A DNA stretch of 64,000 nt from Dactylonectria macrodidyma. Its lineage: Eukaryota > Ascomycota > Sordariomycetes > Hypocreales > Nectriaceae. Positions within the stretch are counted from its first letter, which is position 1; each line of letters opens with the position of its first letter. This document shows positions 21,844 to 33,200 of the stretch, one piece after another. The translations under genes and the position numbers were made by a program. The stretch is from the NCBI GenBank assembly GCA_020744425.1, contig JAGMUV010000005.1:4030001-4094000 (forward strand), read 5' to 3'. The notes below the pieces were generated by a model. It was not told the origin of the DNA. It made no database searches and saw only the letters and a program-made list of their open reading frames with translations.

Positions 21844-23592
21844 ATGCCTGCCATCCTGGACGATCCGGCGAGCCCCACTATCTACCGAGTGTCGGGCGAA
21901 CCTCCGTACCCGGACCCGAACAACCCCGGATTCCCGGCGGACATTGTGCCGAAGCAGGTCACACTCCGGGACCGGCAGACGGTGGCCACCATTGTTCCCT
22001 TTGCGTCGCGCCACGATGTACCACCGTCACTGCTGGCCTATCTCTGCGACCAGCTCAACAAGGAGATCGAGGGCGGCGACAGCTACCCCATGACGGAGCC
22101 CTTCCCAGCTGACAACTTTGCCGCTTACTGGTTCCAGAACTTCGGCGCCGTCATGCTCCTCGGCGACATCGAGCGCCCCGAGGACGTTGTCGAGGGAAAA
22201 GACTGGTCCAAGCAGTGCCTGGGCAGCTTCTACATCAAGCCCAACTACCCGGGCCGCAGCAGCCACGTCTGCAACGCCGGCTTCATCGTCACCAATGCCT
22301 CGCGTGGTCGTGGCGTAGGCCGCCTGATGGGTGAGGCCTACCTCGACTGGGCGCCGCGCCTGGGCTACTCGTACAGCGTCTTCAACCTCGTGTACGAGAC
22401 CAATGTGGCGTCGTGCCGCATCTGGGACGCCCTCGGGTTCAAGCGCATCGGCCGCGTCAAGGGCTGCGGCAATCTCAAGAGCTACCCGGGCCAGCTCATC
22501 GACGCCATCATCTACGGGCGCGACCTGGCGCCGCGCGAAAGCGACGAACTCGTGAGTGAAGAGCGTTTCGACAAGATCAAGTTCTACCTCAAGTACGGCG
22601 AGTACCCGAACGGCGCTGACCGCGCTGAGAAAAGCAGGCTCCGCAGCGCGGCGACGCACTATAAGCTTACCGAAGGCGACAAGCTCATGCTCAAGGACAA
22701 GGAGGTTATATCGGACCCGGCCCGCCAGTTCAAGATCGCCCGGGGCGTTCACGTCCTGCATCACGGCGGCATCAACAAGACGACGGCCACCATTGCCGAA
22801 AAGTACCACTGGAGCCGTATCAAGGAGACGGTTAGCGACGTCATCCGCAGCTGCGTCGAGTGCAAGGAGTTGGGCAAGACGCCCAACTTAGGCGGTGCGA
22901 GGAAGGCTGCTGCGGCTGCGGCTGCGGCCAATGCCAGCTGCAACAGCAATGACAACAACAACAGGGGCAGCATTGGGAGTGACACACCAAGCAGAGGAGG
23001 AGGAGAAGGAGGAAATGAAACCCAAGACTCCCGATCGCCCTCTGCTGGAGTAGCAGCGGATGGAGTGTTGGCGTTACAAGACAACAACAACAACAATATC
23101 ATGACGACGCTGTCGCAACATAACTCGGCACAAAGCCCCAATCCCAGTCCCTTTGCAAATCCCGCCGACATCTCCCTCATACCGCCCTCACCAACGATCC
23201 AAAACACATCCATCGACCAGACATTCCACACGCATCACGACCAAACGCAACCACCTCAACAAGACCAAGACCAAGATCAAGACCATCACCACCCTCACTT
23301 TAGTCTCCTACTCCAAGACCATCCCGGCGTCCACCACGAGCCCGAATCCGTCTACCAGCCTATCGACCCGCAAATCATCAACCAATCTTCGCCGCACGAC
23401 CTCTCACCCTTTGACCAGTACCACTCCTCCGCGGACTTCCAGGCCCTGCTCAACGCCACTGAGGAGGACGTGGTCCCGGGTGAGCCCGACGCCATGGACC
23501 ACGACCTGGACATGCTCATAAAGCAGCAGGATGAGGACGATGATGTGGACGGCATGGTGGTTATGGGCGGGATGGACACGCAACGAAGCTAG
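21844..23592 (+). CDS. SPT10: Spt10-like protein: GNAT acetyltransferase with integrase-type HHCC zinc finger
   Basis: This is a single exon of 582 residues. A GNAT fold covers about residues 85-225, with the acetyl-CoA loop SRGRGVGRLMGEAYL and the following N-x-A-S-x-R-x-W-x-x-L-G-F pattern typical of the family. An HHCC finger of the retroviral-integrase type follows: H303, H307, C337 and C340, with YHWSRIK between. Yeast Spt10 combines the same two parts, binds histone-gene upstream elements and activates histone transcription; that role is inferred here. The last 220 residues are low complexity (Ala run, Asn run, Gln/Asp/His run, acidic end). An in-frame ATG at 21796 would add 16 residues, but MPAILDDPASPTIYRVSGE resembles the usual family start. 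It ends convergently with CCT7, 394 bases away. Confidence 0.86.
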   Translation: MPAILDDPASPTIYRVSGEPPYPDPNNPGFPADIVPKQVTLRDRQTVATIVPFASRHDVPPSLLAYLCDQLNKEIEGGDSYPMTEPFPADNFAAYWFQNFGAVMLLGDIERPEDVVEGKDWSKQCLGSFYIKPNYPGRSSHVCNAGFIVTNASRGRGVGRLMGEAYLDWAPRLGYSYSVFNLVYETNVASCRIWDALGFKRIGRVKGCGNLKSYPGQLIDAIIYGRDLAPRESDELVSEERFDKIKFYLKYGEYPNGADRAEKSRLRSAATHYKLTEGDKLMLKDKEVISDPARQFKIARGVHVLHHGGINKTTATIAEKYHWSRIKETVSDVIRSCVECKELGKTPNLGGARKAAAAAAAANASCNSNDNNNRGSIGSDTPSRGGGEGGNETQDSRSPSAGVAADGVLALQDNNNNNIMTTLSQHNSAQSPNPSPFANPADISLIPPSPTIQNTSIDQTFHTHHDQTQPPQQDQDQDQDHHHPHFSLLLQDHPGVHHEPESVYQPIDPQIINQSSPHDLSPFDQYHSSADFQALLNATEEDVVPGEPDAMDHDLDMLIKQQDEDDDVDGMVVMGGMDTQRS

Positions 23593-23986
23593 AAACTGGA
23601 TATGGAGGACTGGGCCATGTGAGCTTCAGTTCGTGGCATGTGTATTGATGTTTCTTGGACGAGCGTTGAGGTTCCTGGTCGAGCATTGTAGCGAAGCGGG
23701 GCATTGGGTTTGATAGCATACTTTTCCGATGAGCATGAGCTTCTTTCAACATAATTTGACAACAACAAATTCCGAGTCAACCCGCTTTTTGGTACTTAAC
23801 TCACAACATCATTGAATGCTTGCCTTTGCCATGTTCAAAAAAGATGGAGGTCATTCAAGTTTTTTCTAGAGGTCAGGTAAGTCTAGGTATCATACAGATT
23901 CCTCCAAACTCCCACCCGTGACAACGGGTCCCTTTATTCATCTTGGGCTTCACACTTCTTGTTTGCCGAACTCGTTTGTTTTCCCT
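23593..23986. other. Convergent 3' intergenic between the Spt10-like gene and CCT7
   Basis: This holds the shared 3' flanks of two genes facing each other. Nothing coding is seen. Confidence 0.5.
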
Positions 23987-25926
23987 TTACCTCCGGGGCA
24001 TACCCCGTCCTCGTCCCCTGAGCGCCCGCTGAGCGGCGCCCGGCGGGAGTTGACCAGGAGCCTGGGGCTTCTGGCTCTCCTCGTTGCGAATGGTCTCGTC
24101 GACGCCGAGGATCAAGCAGCTGGCCTCGGTAGCGGCCTGAATGGCGTTGATCTTGATGAGAGCGGGCTCCCATACGAAGCGCTCCATCATATCAGTAACT
24201 CCCTCGTTCTGGAAGTCGACACCGGCCCACGTGAAACCCTTGCGGTGCTCCACACGCAGCTTATTGAGGATATCGGTGGCGTCGAAGCCGGCGTTGTCGC
24301 ATAGCTGGCGGGGGATGATCTCGAGCGCCTTGGCAAAGGCCTTGATGATGGCTTGTTGCTTGTGGGGGATGTTCTTGTCGGCGAAGCGGTGCAGGTAGGC
24401 CGAGATCTCCATCTCCACAGCACCGCCACCACCGACGATGAGGTGGTTTCGGATCGCACGCTTGACAATCATGATGGCATCGTGTAGGGATCGCTCAACT
24501 TCGGCAATGAACTGCTCGGCACCACCACGGAGGACCAAAGTGCAAGTCTTGGCCTCAGGGCAGTCCTCGAAGAAGTTGAAGCGCTCTCCTCCAATCTGGC
24601 GCTCATCGAAGGTACCGCAGGTACCCAAGTGTTCGGGCAGGATATCGGAGCAAGTAGACTGAATTACGGCCCCGGTGGCTTGAACGACGCGCTCCATATC
24701 CTCGGTCGTCACACGGCCGGCACAGAAAATGTCTCGGTCGGCAAAGTACTGGGTAGCCAGATCACCAATTGGCAACTTGCTCAGCACAACCTTCGCACCT
24801 GTCTCGTGGATCGCCTCAAGCTTCTTGAAAATAATCTGCCACTCGGCGTCGACGATGGCCTGGTATTCCGAGACCTGCTCCACACGAACCTCGGCGTTAT
24901 CCTTCTCAGCCTTCAACTCTAGCTCGACGTTCAGGCACACAATCTTGGGCTTCTCGAAGGACTTTGGTTGTTGCTCGAAACCAGCGTAGGAAAAGGTCTT
25001 CTTGAAGGCGACTCCGTTGATGAAGAGGGAGTCGGTGAGGGAACCACCGGGGATTTTCTTGATACCAATCAGCTTCTCGTCGAGGTCGTCCTGGTCGAGT
25101 GACAGCACGGCATCGACCACCACTATATCATCTGTTAGCCTGAGATCGTCCTGCACTTAAAGCATACGCACTCTTGGTGAAGAAGGGGGTATTTCGCTTA
25201 ATCAGCTTGCTGGTCATGGCGGTAGAAGCCAGCTTAGAAAGGGTCTCGCGGCGGTTGCCCTCGTCGGTGCTGACGGCAATCTCCTTGATCTTGTTGACGG
25301 CCATCTGGGAAGCTCTTCGTAGGCCCTTGATAATAACCTGGGAGCTGACGCCCTGCTCGACGTGCTCCTTGACCTCCTTGAGGATCTCGCCGGCGAGAAC
25401 GACGACGGAGGTGGTTCCATCACCGACTTCGGCGTCTTGCGATCGGGCGATGTCGACGAGGATTCGGGCTGCGGGGTGGACGATGTCGAGGAGCTAGTCT
25501 GGTCAGTCTTGAACGGTGGGGCGCTGCCATGGGAGTAGAATGGCGGCGTATATCGATGTTCATATGCGAACCTTCATGACGGTGGCACCATCGTTGGTAA
25601 TGGTTTGCCTGCCATTCTCGTCGACCATCAACAGGTCGCCGCCATAGGGACCGAGAGTGGACTTGATGGTGGCCTGCACTGCGAGACAGGCGTTGATGTT
25701 GGTGACGATCTGACCCTTGCCCTGGGAAGTATCGGTGCCTATAAAGGGAAAGCAGTCGTGTTAGTCAACCCAAATTATTATTGCATATCGTGGCAGCGTC
25801 TTCTATATCCTCTTTGCCTTTCTTCATTTTCCCCTGGATTCATCATCCACCAGGCGGGTGGGCGGTGGGGTAAAACGGACCTTCCTTGAGGACGATAATC
25901 GTCGGCGTTTGGCCTCCGAACGACAT
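23987..25926 (-). CDS. CCT7: T-complex protein 1 subunit eta (CCT7)
   Basis: This is the eta subunit of the cytosolic CCT/TRiC chaperonin. The exons are 25881-25926, 25572-25738, 25172-25493 and 23987-25122, giving 556 residues. The N-terminus [18 protein letters not shown] is the standard eta start. The ATP loop GDGTTS is at residues 95-100; other eta text includes [18 protein letters not shown] and [20 protein letters not shown]. The C-terminus ends in a Gly/Arg tail ([10 protein letters not shown]). All four exons join in frame with GT-AG borders. A GAAGCTTC dyad at 26061-26068, about 135 bases upstream, could be half of a heat-shock element, but the expected third unit is missing. Its partner subunit CCT6 lies 21 kb away on the same strand. 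Confidence 0.96.
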
Positions 25927-27135
25927 GATTGTGGCAGGTGCAGCGGTGGATTTCTCGGTCGGCCAGTCAGTCTCTGGTGATGCTGCAAATATTCGATTTG
26001 TTCCGACGTTGGAGGGGTGAAGAAACGGGTTGTCGTCGGGCGAAGTGGGAGAGCTGCGTCGAAGCTTCCAAAAAAATGTGGCAGCCTTCTTTCCTCATCA
26101 TGTTCCTTGCCCCAGCGCGCGCACGGACCAGCTCCCCTCCTTTCAACAACGGGCAGTTTCTGAGGTGTCGGTCAGGGGTCGTAAGTTTGTGCACATTCAG
26201 GACAGCATCTGATTATGAGACGGTCAAGACTACAGCAATTTCTTATATTTATCTGTGCTCAAAATACTCTGTGTTCATCAAGACGCTCATCTTGTAAAAT
26301 GCAAGTCTACCTCCCATTTCTCATTTTTCTACATGTGGAAAATCATTGGACGGATTCGTCAAGTCCGTGTCCAGCGCCGATATCTATCCGCTCGCCACTA
26401 GCGCTTTCACCGTGTTAATATGTGCGTCCCCTTAGCACACATGTGCCTCCTACATAGTACATGCGTGTCAATATTCAATCAAAACGAAGGACAGGGAGTC
26501 CATTCGCAAAACTCAAGAGAAACTACCATCCATATAATATTCAGGGATCCAGGCTGTCCACTATAGTAGACTGGATGCAATTACTATCATCCTTGATGAT
26601 TTCAGTGCACATCTCCGCCATTTTGTCAGGCCTTTTCCAGCAACAGCTGCTGTCTCGAATGTATTTCTCATACACGGATAGGATGGCGAGGAAAGGTCGC
26701 AATATTTCTCTCCGAAAATAGAAGAGGATTTTCTGGCTATGACAAATCTCGAAGAACGCTCATCATTGTGGAGATCCCGCCCAGTGAAAGCAAAGCGTAA
26801 AGACTTGAAAAGGATGATGAGGATCCATGACTGTCGATTCAAGCTGTAAGAGCAAAACCTGCACCAAAAGCCAAAAGCCAAAAGCCAAAAAAAAGGCTCC
26901 CAAGTGCCGCCCAGGCTTTGGTGAGTATTTAAAAATTGCACTCGGTATTCCCATCCCGGCGACTCAGTTCTGCCAAAACTGCAACAAGCTCAGGGTGTCC
27001 GCCTACTATGATCCCTAATGCATTCTCCAATATAGTATTCCCACCAACGCCGGCCCGAAAGTCAATGTGAAGAAGAAAGACAAAAAGAGCGATCGAAAAA
27101 AGCTTAAGCTTTTGTTTCTTTCCGCAACCACAAGA
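25927..27135. other. Intergenic: CCT7 promoter and flank of the unknown gene
   Basis: This stretch is 1.2 kb. A GAAGCTTC dyad lies at 26061-26068. A plus-strand Lys-rich open frame (26827-27018) with CQNCNK was considered and not accepted. Nothing else is supported. Confidence 0.5.
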
Positions 27136-27771
27136 CTAAAAAATGATTGGAGGCGCTTCGAAGTTGTAGCCCAAGTCGATTAGCCTCAGCCTCAGCTTGA
27201 ACTCGAGGAATCGGAGCTTGGTAAGCTCGGTGACCTCTTGTCTAGACGTAGCCCACTCGTGGATGTTGGCCTCGAGAACGGCAATGACGCGAAGTTCTGG
27301 ATCGGCAGGGTTTGAGTCCGCCCGAAAGATGTCGTGCAGTGCTCTGAGATGGCAGCTAGTAAGGGCACCGAGATCCAGCATTTCGCCGCAGGCATCACTG
27401 CGCCTAGGAAAGTGGGCATCCAGAAACGCGACGAGCATCGAGGGCCTGTAGGGCATCCTGGGTATTTGGAAGGTCGAAGTTGAATCCGATTCCGCGCTGA
27501 CGGGGCAAGTGGCACTCGGGATGTCGTTGTAATTATGTTTCGGCTGATACGCAGGGCTTCCTATCTCAATGGGCTCAGGGGAGTTGGAGTTGGGCTGATG
27601 TTTTGCGTTCCAAACGACTGCGCCTCGGAAGTTTGGTGAATACGGAGTGTACGACGGATGCACAGTTGAAGAGTTTGGGTTCGTCGTCTCGCCGGTTAAC
27701 AGCGGGACCGATCCTCCGGCTTCAGGAAGCTGGGATAGAGCCCGAACTGCGATATTATCAAGAGCACCCAT
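27136..27771 (-). CDS. Unrecognised 211-residue protein
   Basis: This is a single exon from the ATG at 27771 (MGALDNIAVRALSQLPE) to the stop at 27136. I do not recognise a family. The first half is Ser/Pro/Asn-rich and probably disordered. The second half looks folded and mostly helical, with SMLVAFLDAHFPRRSDACGE, CHLRALHDIF and an alternating Leu/Arg helix KLRFLEFKLRLRLIDLG near the C-terminus. Amino-acid composition and the coherent C-terminal half argue for a real gene; the absence of any known motif and of splice support argues caution. It sits between CCT7 and a small ankyrin gene, all on the minus strand but with about 1 kb between each, so no shared transcript is implied. Confidence 0.5.
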   Translation of the reverse strand: MGALDNIAVRALSQLPEAGGSVPLLTGETTNPNSSTVHPSYTPYSPNFRGAVVWNAKHQPNSNSPEPIEIGSPAYQPKHNYNDIPSATCPVSAESDSTSTFQIPRMPYRPSMLVAFLDAHFPRRSDACGEMLDLGALTSCHLRALHDIFRADSNPADPELRVIAVLEANIHEWATSRQEVTELTKLRFLEFKLRLRLIDLGYNFEAPPIIF

Positions 27772-28696
27772 GACGCATGAGGTAGGTACGCTTGTGTGAT
27801 TGTAGGAATTGAAGAGAAGGAAGCGAACTTTGGAGGCCAAGGTCGAACACCCGAGGTGTATATGAGAGGCTGGAGCAGTGATTCACTGTACCTTATACGA
27901 ACCTGGGGTTGTACACGCATATGCGACGTGGGCTGAAATGTGAAGCAGTGAGGAAATAAAAACCATGCAGATTTCTAGGTATACAGAAAAGAAATGCTAC
28001 CAAAATGGCGAAAAGGAAGGACCACGACAAGACTGCCCGAGGTGGACCGATGGGAGGAAAAGCACAAGAGTTGGTGCCAATAATTACCTGGGCTTTATTA
28101 GACTCTCGCTGTCGACCCGGATGGACGTAGACATGTAGAGTTTTTGTACTGCAGGTATGGAAAAAGAATAATAAAAAAAGAACGAGGCTGAAGAACTCTA
28201 AGAGAGTCGTCGTCGGAGTTGGGACAGACCGCCGCTCCTCTGCGGGTTAAGGACCTGCGACTGTCGGCTGAGGGGAAGTTGACGCCTAAGGAGGACAAAC
28301 AGTGGGCAGGGCACCGTGGAATTCCACGAGTTTATTCACTGAGGGCTTCCCTGCCTTAAACTGGCTTGACCAACAAGTAAATTTCCCTGCTAGAGCTCGG
28401 AGCCGTGTCTGGGAACCGTGGTGTGTGGTGTTTGTGTGATGGATGAAAAAGCTTTGTTGGCTCCTCAGGGTATTTGGCCGTAGGCAGCAAGCGAGTAGGA
28501 AAGACGCCACTAGGAGATAAAATGGCACTGAGACGATGAAAGAAATTAATTTGATTCGTCGTTGCTCCTTCCATACCTATTCCAGGGAAACATTTCAACA
28601 TGACGCTGTTTCCCCTATGCGCCTCCAGCCAATTGCAACATTAAAGCGACGACGGACTCCATTTGTCACTTAAGACTCCTGCAAAACGATCAACTC
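27772..28696. other. Intergenic between the unknown gene and the ankyrin gene
   Basis: The frames in this stretch are short and biased. No gene, RNA or repeat is supported. Confidence 0.45.
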
Positions 28697-29299
28697 CTAG
28701 GAAAATTGCTTTGGAGAAGGCGGTCCTCCTTTTCCCTTTCCCGGCGCATCTTCGAACTTGGCCTTCCATGTCTCCTCTTGGTTGAACATTTCTACACACT
28801 GCATCGCGCTTGGTTGGCCATAGTCTGGGTCGGCACCACCATCGAGCAGCGCCTGGTTATGGAGATTAGTTCAGTGGTATTAGTTGGCAGATAAGTAGGA
28901 ATTACCTCGATGACAGCCTCCTCCTTTTTAAATACTGCACCAGCGAGAGGGCTCTGGCCTCGATCGTTTAGTCGATTTGGGTCTGCACCATGTTGAATAA
29001 GAAGGTTGACGAGTTCAGCATGGCCATGGTAGGCGGCAAGCATAAGCTAACCCGGCAAATTTAATAGTCAGCAACCGATTTTGATTTCACTTTCTTCTCA
29101 TGCCCGGGTTCCCTACAAGCGTGTCACCCTTCTCATTTGTCAAGTTCGGAGGCAGCCCAGCCGAGAGAGCCTGCTGGAAGATGGGTAGGTCACCTGCACG
29201 GGCTGAATCGTACATCCGGCCTGCAAACGCGACGGCTTCTGGGGGTAGTGAGCCTAGGGGATTGGACTCATGGCTTGGTTGTGACATTGGGTCGCTCAT
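28697..29299 (-). CDS. Small ankyrin-repeat protein
   Basis: The exons are 29117-29299, 28906-29046 and 28697-28852, giving 159 residues. Two to three ankyrin units are visible: LPIFQQALSAGLPPNLTNEK, then LMLAAYHGHAELVNLLIQHG with ADPNRLNDRGQSPLAGAVF, then VIEALLDGGADPD. The tail (MFNQEETWKAKFEDAPGKGK) is typical of a family of small, stand-alone fungal ankyrin proteins resembling yeast YCR051W, whose function is not established. All three exons end in phase 0, so each could be skipped or added without a frame change. The start MSDPMSQPSHESN is the first ATG of exon 1. The family is secure; a function cannot be given beyond a likely protein-binding role. Confidence 0.9.
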
Positions 29300-30106
29300 T
29301 GCAATTATTGCGTGTAGATAAGCCTAGGTGAGGGGCAATTATAGGCGACGACAGTTGACGAGGGACTCGAAATTGACTTGGGAAATACCGGAGGAAGTGT
29401 CGAAATCGTTCATACACTTGGAAACAGATTTTCGTGTGAATTATCAATAGTATTGAGTCGAGAAATAGGCCAAGTTTGAAGAAGAAGTTAGTCGTCGAAG
29501 AATGACGTCGTGATGGTGGCCAATGAGGGGCGAAACGAGCACTTCGGCGGGGCCGTATCTTGAACCCAATGGTCACAATTCTTGTCAATTCTAAAAGCAC
29601 TATTGGAGGCAATTGGTGATACATAATAAGCTCAATTTATCAGCTGGGAAATAAAGAGATTCGTGTCTCGTGTGTGGGCCAAATGACAAATTTGCGAAGT
29701 CGCGAGCGGCCTTTCTTCTGTGTGTTGGACACCATGCAAAAACCGTACCATCATGGCCAAGGACCTGGTTACAAAACACCCTGCAGATAAAGAAGCAACA
29801 TCATTTGTCGTGGAAAGGAAATGCGAAAAAAAAAGAAGAAGAAAAATCACGGCGGCATAAACACATAGAGGCATAGCGACATAGCGGGCATAGCGGGATC
29901 CGTACCGTTTCTCATCGTACAATCTACCATCCGGCGATAACTTCCCATCGCATGGCATCATCACATTTTCTTATCGTTGCGACATGCAGCGAGCGTCGCA
30001 CTGTTCATCCGTCATTCACTTTAGCCAATTCAACGGGGCCAGGTTGCTCGCCGACATACCGAAGCCACCGCACCGGGTGGTATTTCTCACCCCATTTCTC
30101 TCAGGA
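29300..30106. other. Intergenic between the ankyrin gene and the microprotein candidate
   Basis: This is the ankyrin gene promoter side and the 3' flank of the 40-codon ORF. A purine run lies at 29,823-29,845. No ORF is supported. Confidence 0.45.
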
Positions 30107-30229
30107 CTAGTAGTCCTTGATGCCGTCCCCCTCACCCGTGTCCGGCTCATTCGGGATGGGCGGGTCCGGCTTGGGCGTCTCGGGGCGATGTGTGACGACG
30201 CCCCGCGGATCCGAAGATGACTGGCTCAT
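30107..30229 (-). CDS. Candidate 40-residue Pro/Asp-rich microprotein
   Basis: The minus strand reads ATG at 30229 to TAG at 30107. The product starts MSQSSSDPRGVVTHRPETP and ends GEGDGIKDY; it is hydrophilic, with seven prolines and no Cys or Trp, and is probably disordered. I do not recognise it. It is suspected to be real because the sequence before it looks like a standard fungal promoter: a TATA-like ACTTATACCTTAAG (about 30,358-30,371), a long CT-rich tract (about 30,285-30,325), then an A/C-rich leader ending in AAAGCATG. Its GC-rich codons contrast with the AT-richer flanks. It is short enough to be chance, and nothing nearby hints at its job. Confidence 0.45.
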   Translation of the reverse strand: MSQSSSDPRGVVTHRPETPKPDPPIPNEPDTGEGDGIKDY

Positions 30230-33200
30230 GCTTTACACCCTTCTTGTATTGGATTGTTTTGGCGATGTTTTCTCAGAGTGAGGCTTGCGAGAGAAAGAGA
30301 GAAGAGAGAAGAAGGGAAGCAAGGAGAGTTTGCCGAGCGGGGAGATTGGCGTGGAAAGCTTAAGGTATAAGTGCCGGTCCGTTGCGGCGGGGTTCCCTTA
30401 CGTCAGGTCACCCGAATAACTGCGTCGATGTTTCAGAGATAATCTCGTGGGCATGTGCTAGAGGTCCGCGACGAGCTCAATGGAAACAACGGCAGTTGGT
30501 CAGGCGATCCTTTCAGGCTTCAGGCGATCCAAGAGCTGTGTTCTGACGCGGCTTGTAATGCGGCCATCAGGGTGTTGTGCCGCATATCCCGAGAGATGGC
30601 CATCTATCTAAGCTACAAGTGTCTCCAACCCAAGGTCGACATTGCGACGACGTCTGGACTGATAGCTACCTATCTTCGGATGGATGGAAGTACATTTACT
30701 TGTTATAAGGGTCCAAGCTAGAGGCGTCGGAGATCTTGCAACATGGTCGAGGGTAGGGTGAGATCCACGGATGCTGGGGTAGCTCTCTGGGCACAACTGA
30801 CATCACAGAAACATAAATAGCCAAGACAGCCCCCATCCAAGACAACGTGTCTCGCTCGTGTTGGATCATGCTTCTCGAGACCTCGACAGTACAGTACCTA
30901 TCATACACCATACATGGCTGTCGGTATGTGGGGCATTGTTAGGACGACACACATCAATCATCTAAGCTCCCGTCCTTTTGAAAGCTTCCCCGCGCAGATT
31001 GCAGTGTGGCTCTTGACTATAACGTCCGTGCCTACACTCCGCCGGTACGTGCGTATCGACAATCCGGCCGGGACGATTCCGTCTTTGCTGTCACAACTAA
31101 AGCCTGAGGCCCATGCTTCCGCTTCCGTCGCAACTAACTACATAGTTTGCCTTGGTGGCAACTCGCTTCGACAGCGTGCAGGGGCTCAGAGGCTCGGGGT
31201 TGGTCACTGCTGAGCCAGCTACTGAGGAGGATTCTCGTTAGAGGCATTAAATTCATCTTGATCGGCATTCCAACGGTCGCGGGGTTCCGCTGCAGCCGGT
31301 GAGTCTAAAGGGTCGTTATCATCGAGATTGAAAGGCCCTGGCGCGGCATGGTGTGCTTCCGCTGCGAGTTGGACACCCAAGAAAACTGCCATCATGGTAC
31401 TAGTAGGAGATTGGATCTTTCTATGCGCCTTTGACAGATGATAACGTGGGCGAAAGTGTCAAGTCCCCCTCCGTTGTGTCCTGGGAGGGTAAGGAGGGGT
31501 GCGTGTGCCCCTCACGACTCGACTGGGGGGGGACTGGGGCGGAATACCAGAGCCACGGGTTGACGGTCAATTCATTTATCCATGTGTCTCCCCATGGGAA
31601 AGTTGAAAACCATGCTTGTCGCTTCGCCGACGGGGGTTGCCTCAAGAGGAAGCTGTAACCTCCCGGCAGCATGACGCAACCTGGCAGGACAAAACTGCTG
31701 TGACAACTGACAAGATCGGCGAGAGGAGAGAGGGTGAACGGATAAAGTCAGCACTGATTCAAACGAGAGATAGTGGCAGTCTGCATTGGGGACTGGCTGC
31801 ATCTATCTGCATGCCGTCTTAGGACCCTGGCTAATGGGGCCAACAGGGACAAGCGTGCCTAGGTCTCGTCACTAGCCACACTGCTGCAAACGCATACGCA
31901 TACAAGATGGTTTCGTTTTTGAACCAACAGGACATTTCAAGTATCCACAGAGCAGGTAGTGGAGGATACTCAAGGTATGTGGTTTTCATGTTTCGTAAGA
32001 ACCGAGATTGCGTAGTACTACTCGTGCTGTTGACCGCTCCAGAGACAAGCAGTGGGTGATTGATCCATGGCATCCAACCTGGGTGAGGAATGGAGGAAAA
32101 GGAAATCTGTTATCAAAATCAGAAGCTTTCCAGGCGGTCGGTCAGCCTCTTCAGGCCACCCAGATAGTTGGATAGGGTGAGGCTCGACAGAGAAGGCGAG
32201 GGGACCAGGACATTGGAAGTGCCACCCCTTGATGCTGCAGACTAGGATTAGCCGTAGCAGTGGCGATGGGCTGAGACAAGCTGGCGCGATCGAGATGACT
32301 CCTGCGGAAGTTGCATGAAGGTTGAGGAAAACCGGGTTTGCAAGCTTGGAAGCTGTGATGTGGAATGGGAAACTAGCGGGGATAGTAGCTAGGGCGGAAG
32401 ACTGGGAATATCATGAGCAGTTCGGCATCAGATGTTGGGATCGCTGATGGCCGGGGCTAGTTGGATGACTGGTACCCGACGAAGGGAGCTGTTTGGATAG
32501 TGCGGTACCCGTTTACGTAGCGACCCGGCTGCGGGGAGTCCGTGTACTTTCTTGACTGACTGCAAGTACCGCCGGCACTAGCAGCCGGCAATCCGCAGGC
32601 GGGTATCCGCCCCCTCACCCCACTGAAGTGGCTTTTAGGCCCCGGCGACCGGCCGCCACCGCGTGCCTTCCCAGACTCCCAGTTTGCGAATATGGATGCT
32701 TGGAATCTGAGAGAAGGCGGTACTGTGGTATACGTTGACGGGAGGCAATTGCCATCCGCGCAGCGCTTAATAAGGCACAATTGGCAGGTACCCGCTTAGT
32801 ACAGTACCTGGAGTCCTGGACATGCCTGCTATAACATGGAATGTCAGACTCCCCTGTGAAATGAGCAAGTACCAGGTTGGTAGGTACTTTGGAGGAGGAA
32901 GGTACGAGGCAAGTAAGCAAGTAAAACAATCTGGAAGGTATCCCGTCGGCTGCATTGGCGACGAAAATTGTCGACTCTTCTCTCTCTCTCTCCAATCTCC
33001 CACCAGCATCAAGAACAACCGCCCGACGTCGACGAATAAGGCCCGACTGCGCAACATGCCACGCCGAGTTGCAACTCACCCAACCAGACACGTTACCACG
33101 GACATGCGCTGCGTCAAGTATGCAGCCCCTTCGACCCTCCTCAGGGCTCTCGCCGCTTTCCAGTCGGGGGCCCCTCCATCTCTCCATCCATCCCTCCTAG

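Noticed and set aside
22027..22809. 260-codon frame antisense to the Spt10-like gene
   Set aside because: It is a shadow of the GC-biased sense frame.
26061..26068. GAAGCTTC as a heat-shock element for CCT7
   Set aside because: Only two of the required alternating units are present, and the string is also a common palindrome. It is noted within the gene entry but not called as a site.
26827..27018. 63-codon Lys-rich plus-strand frame with CQNCNK
   Set aside because: It has a simple-sequence Lys/Pro start and no promoter layout; the single CxxC is too little to support a gene.
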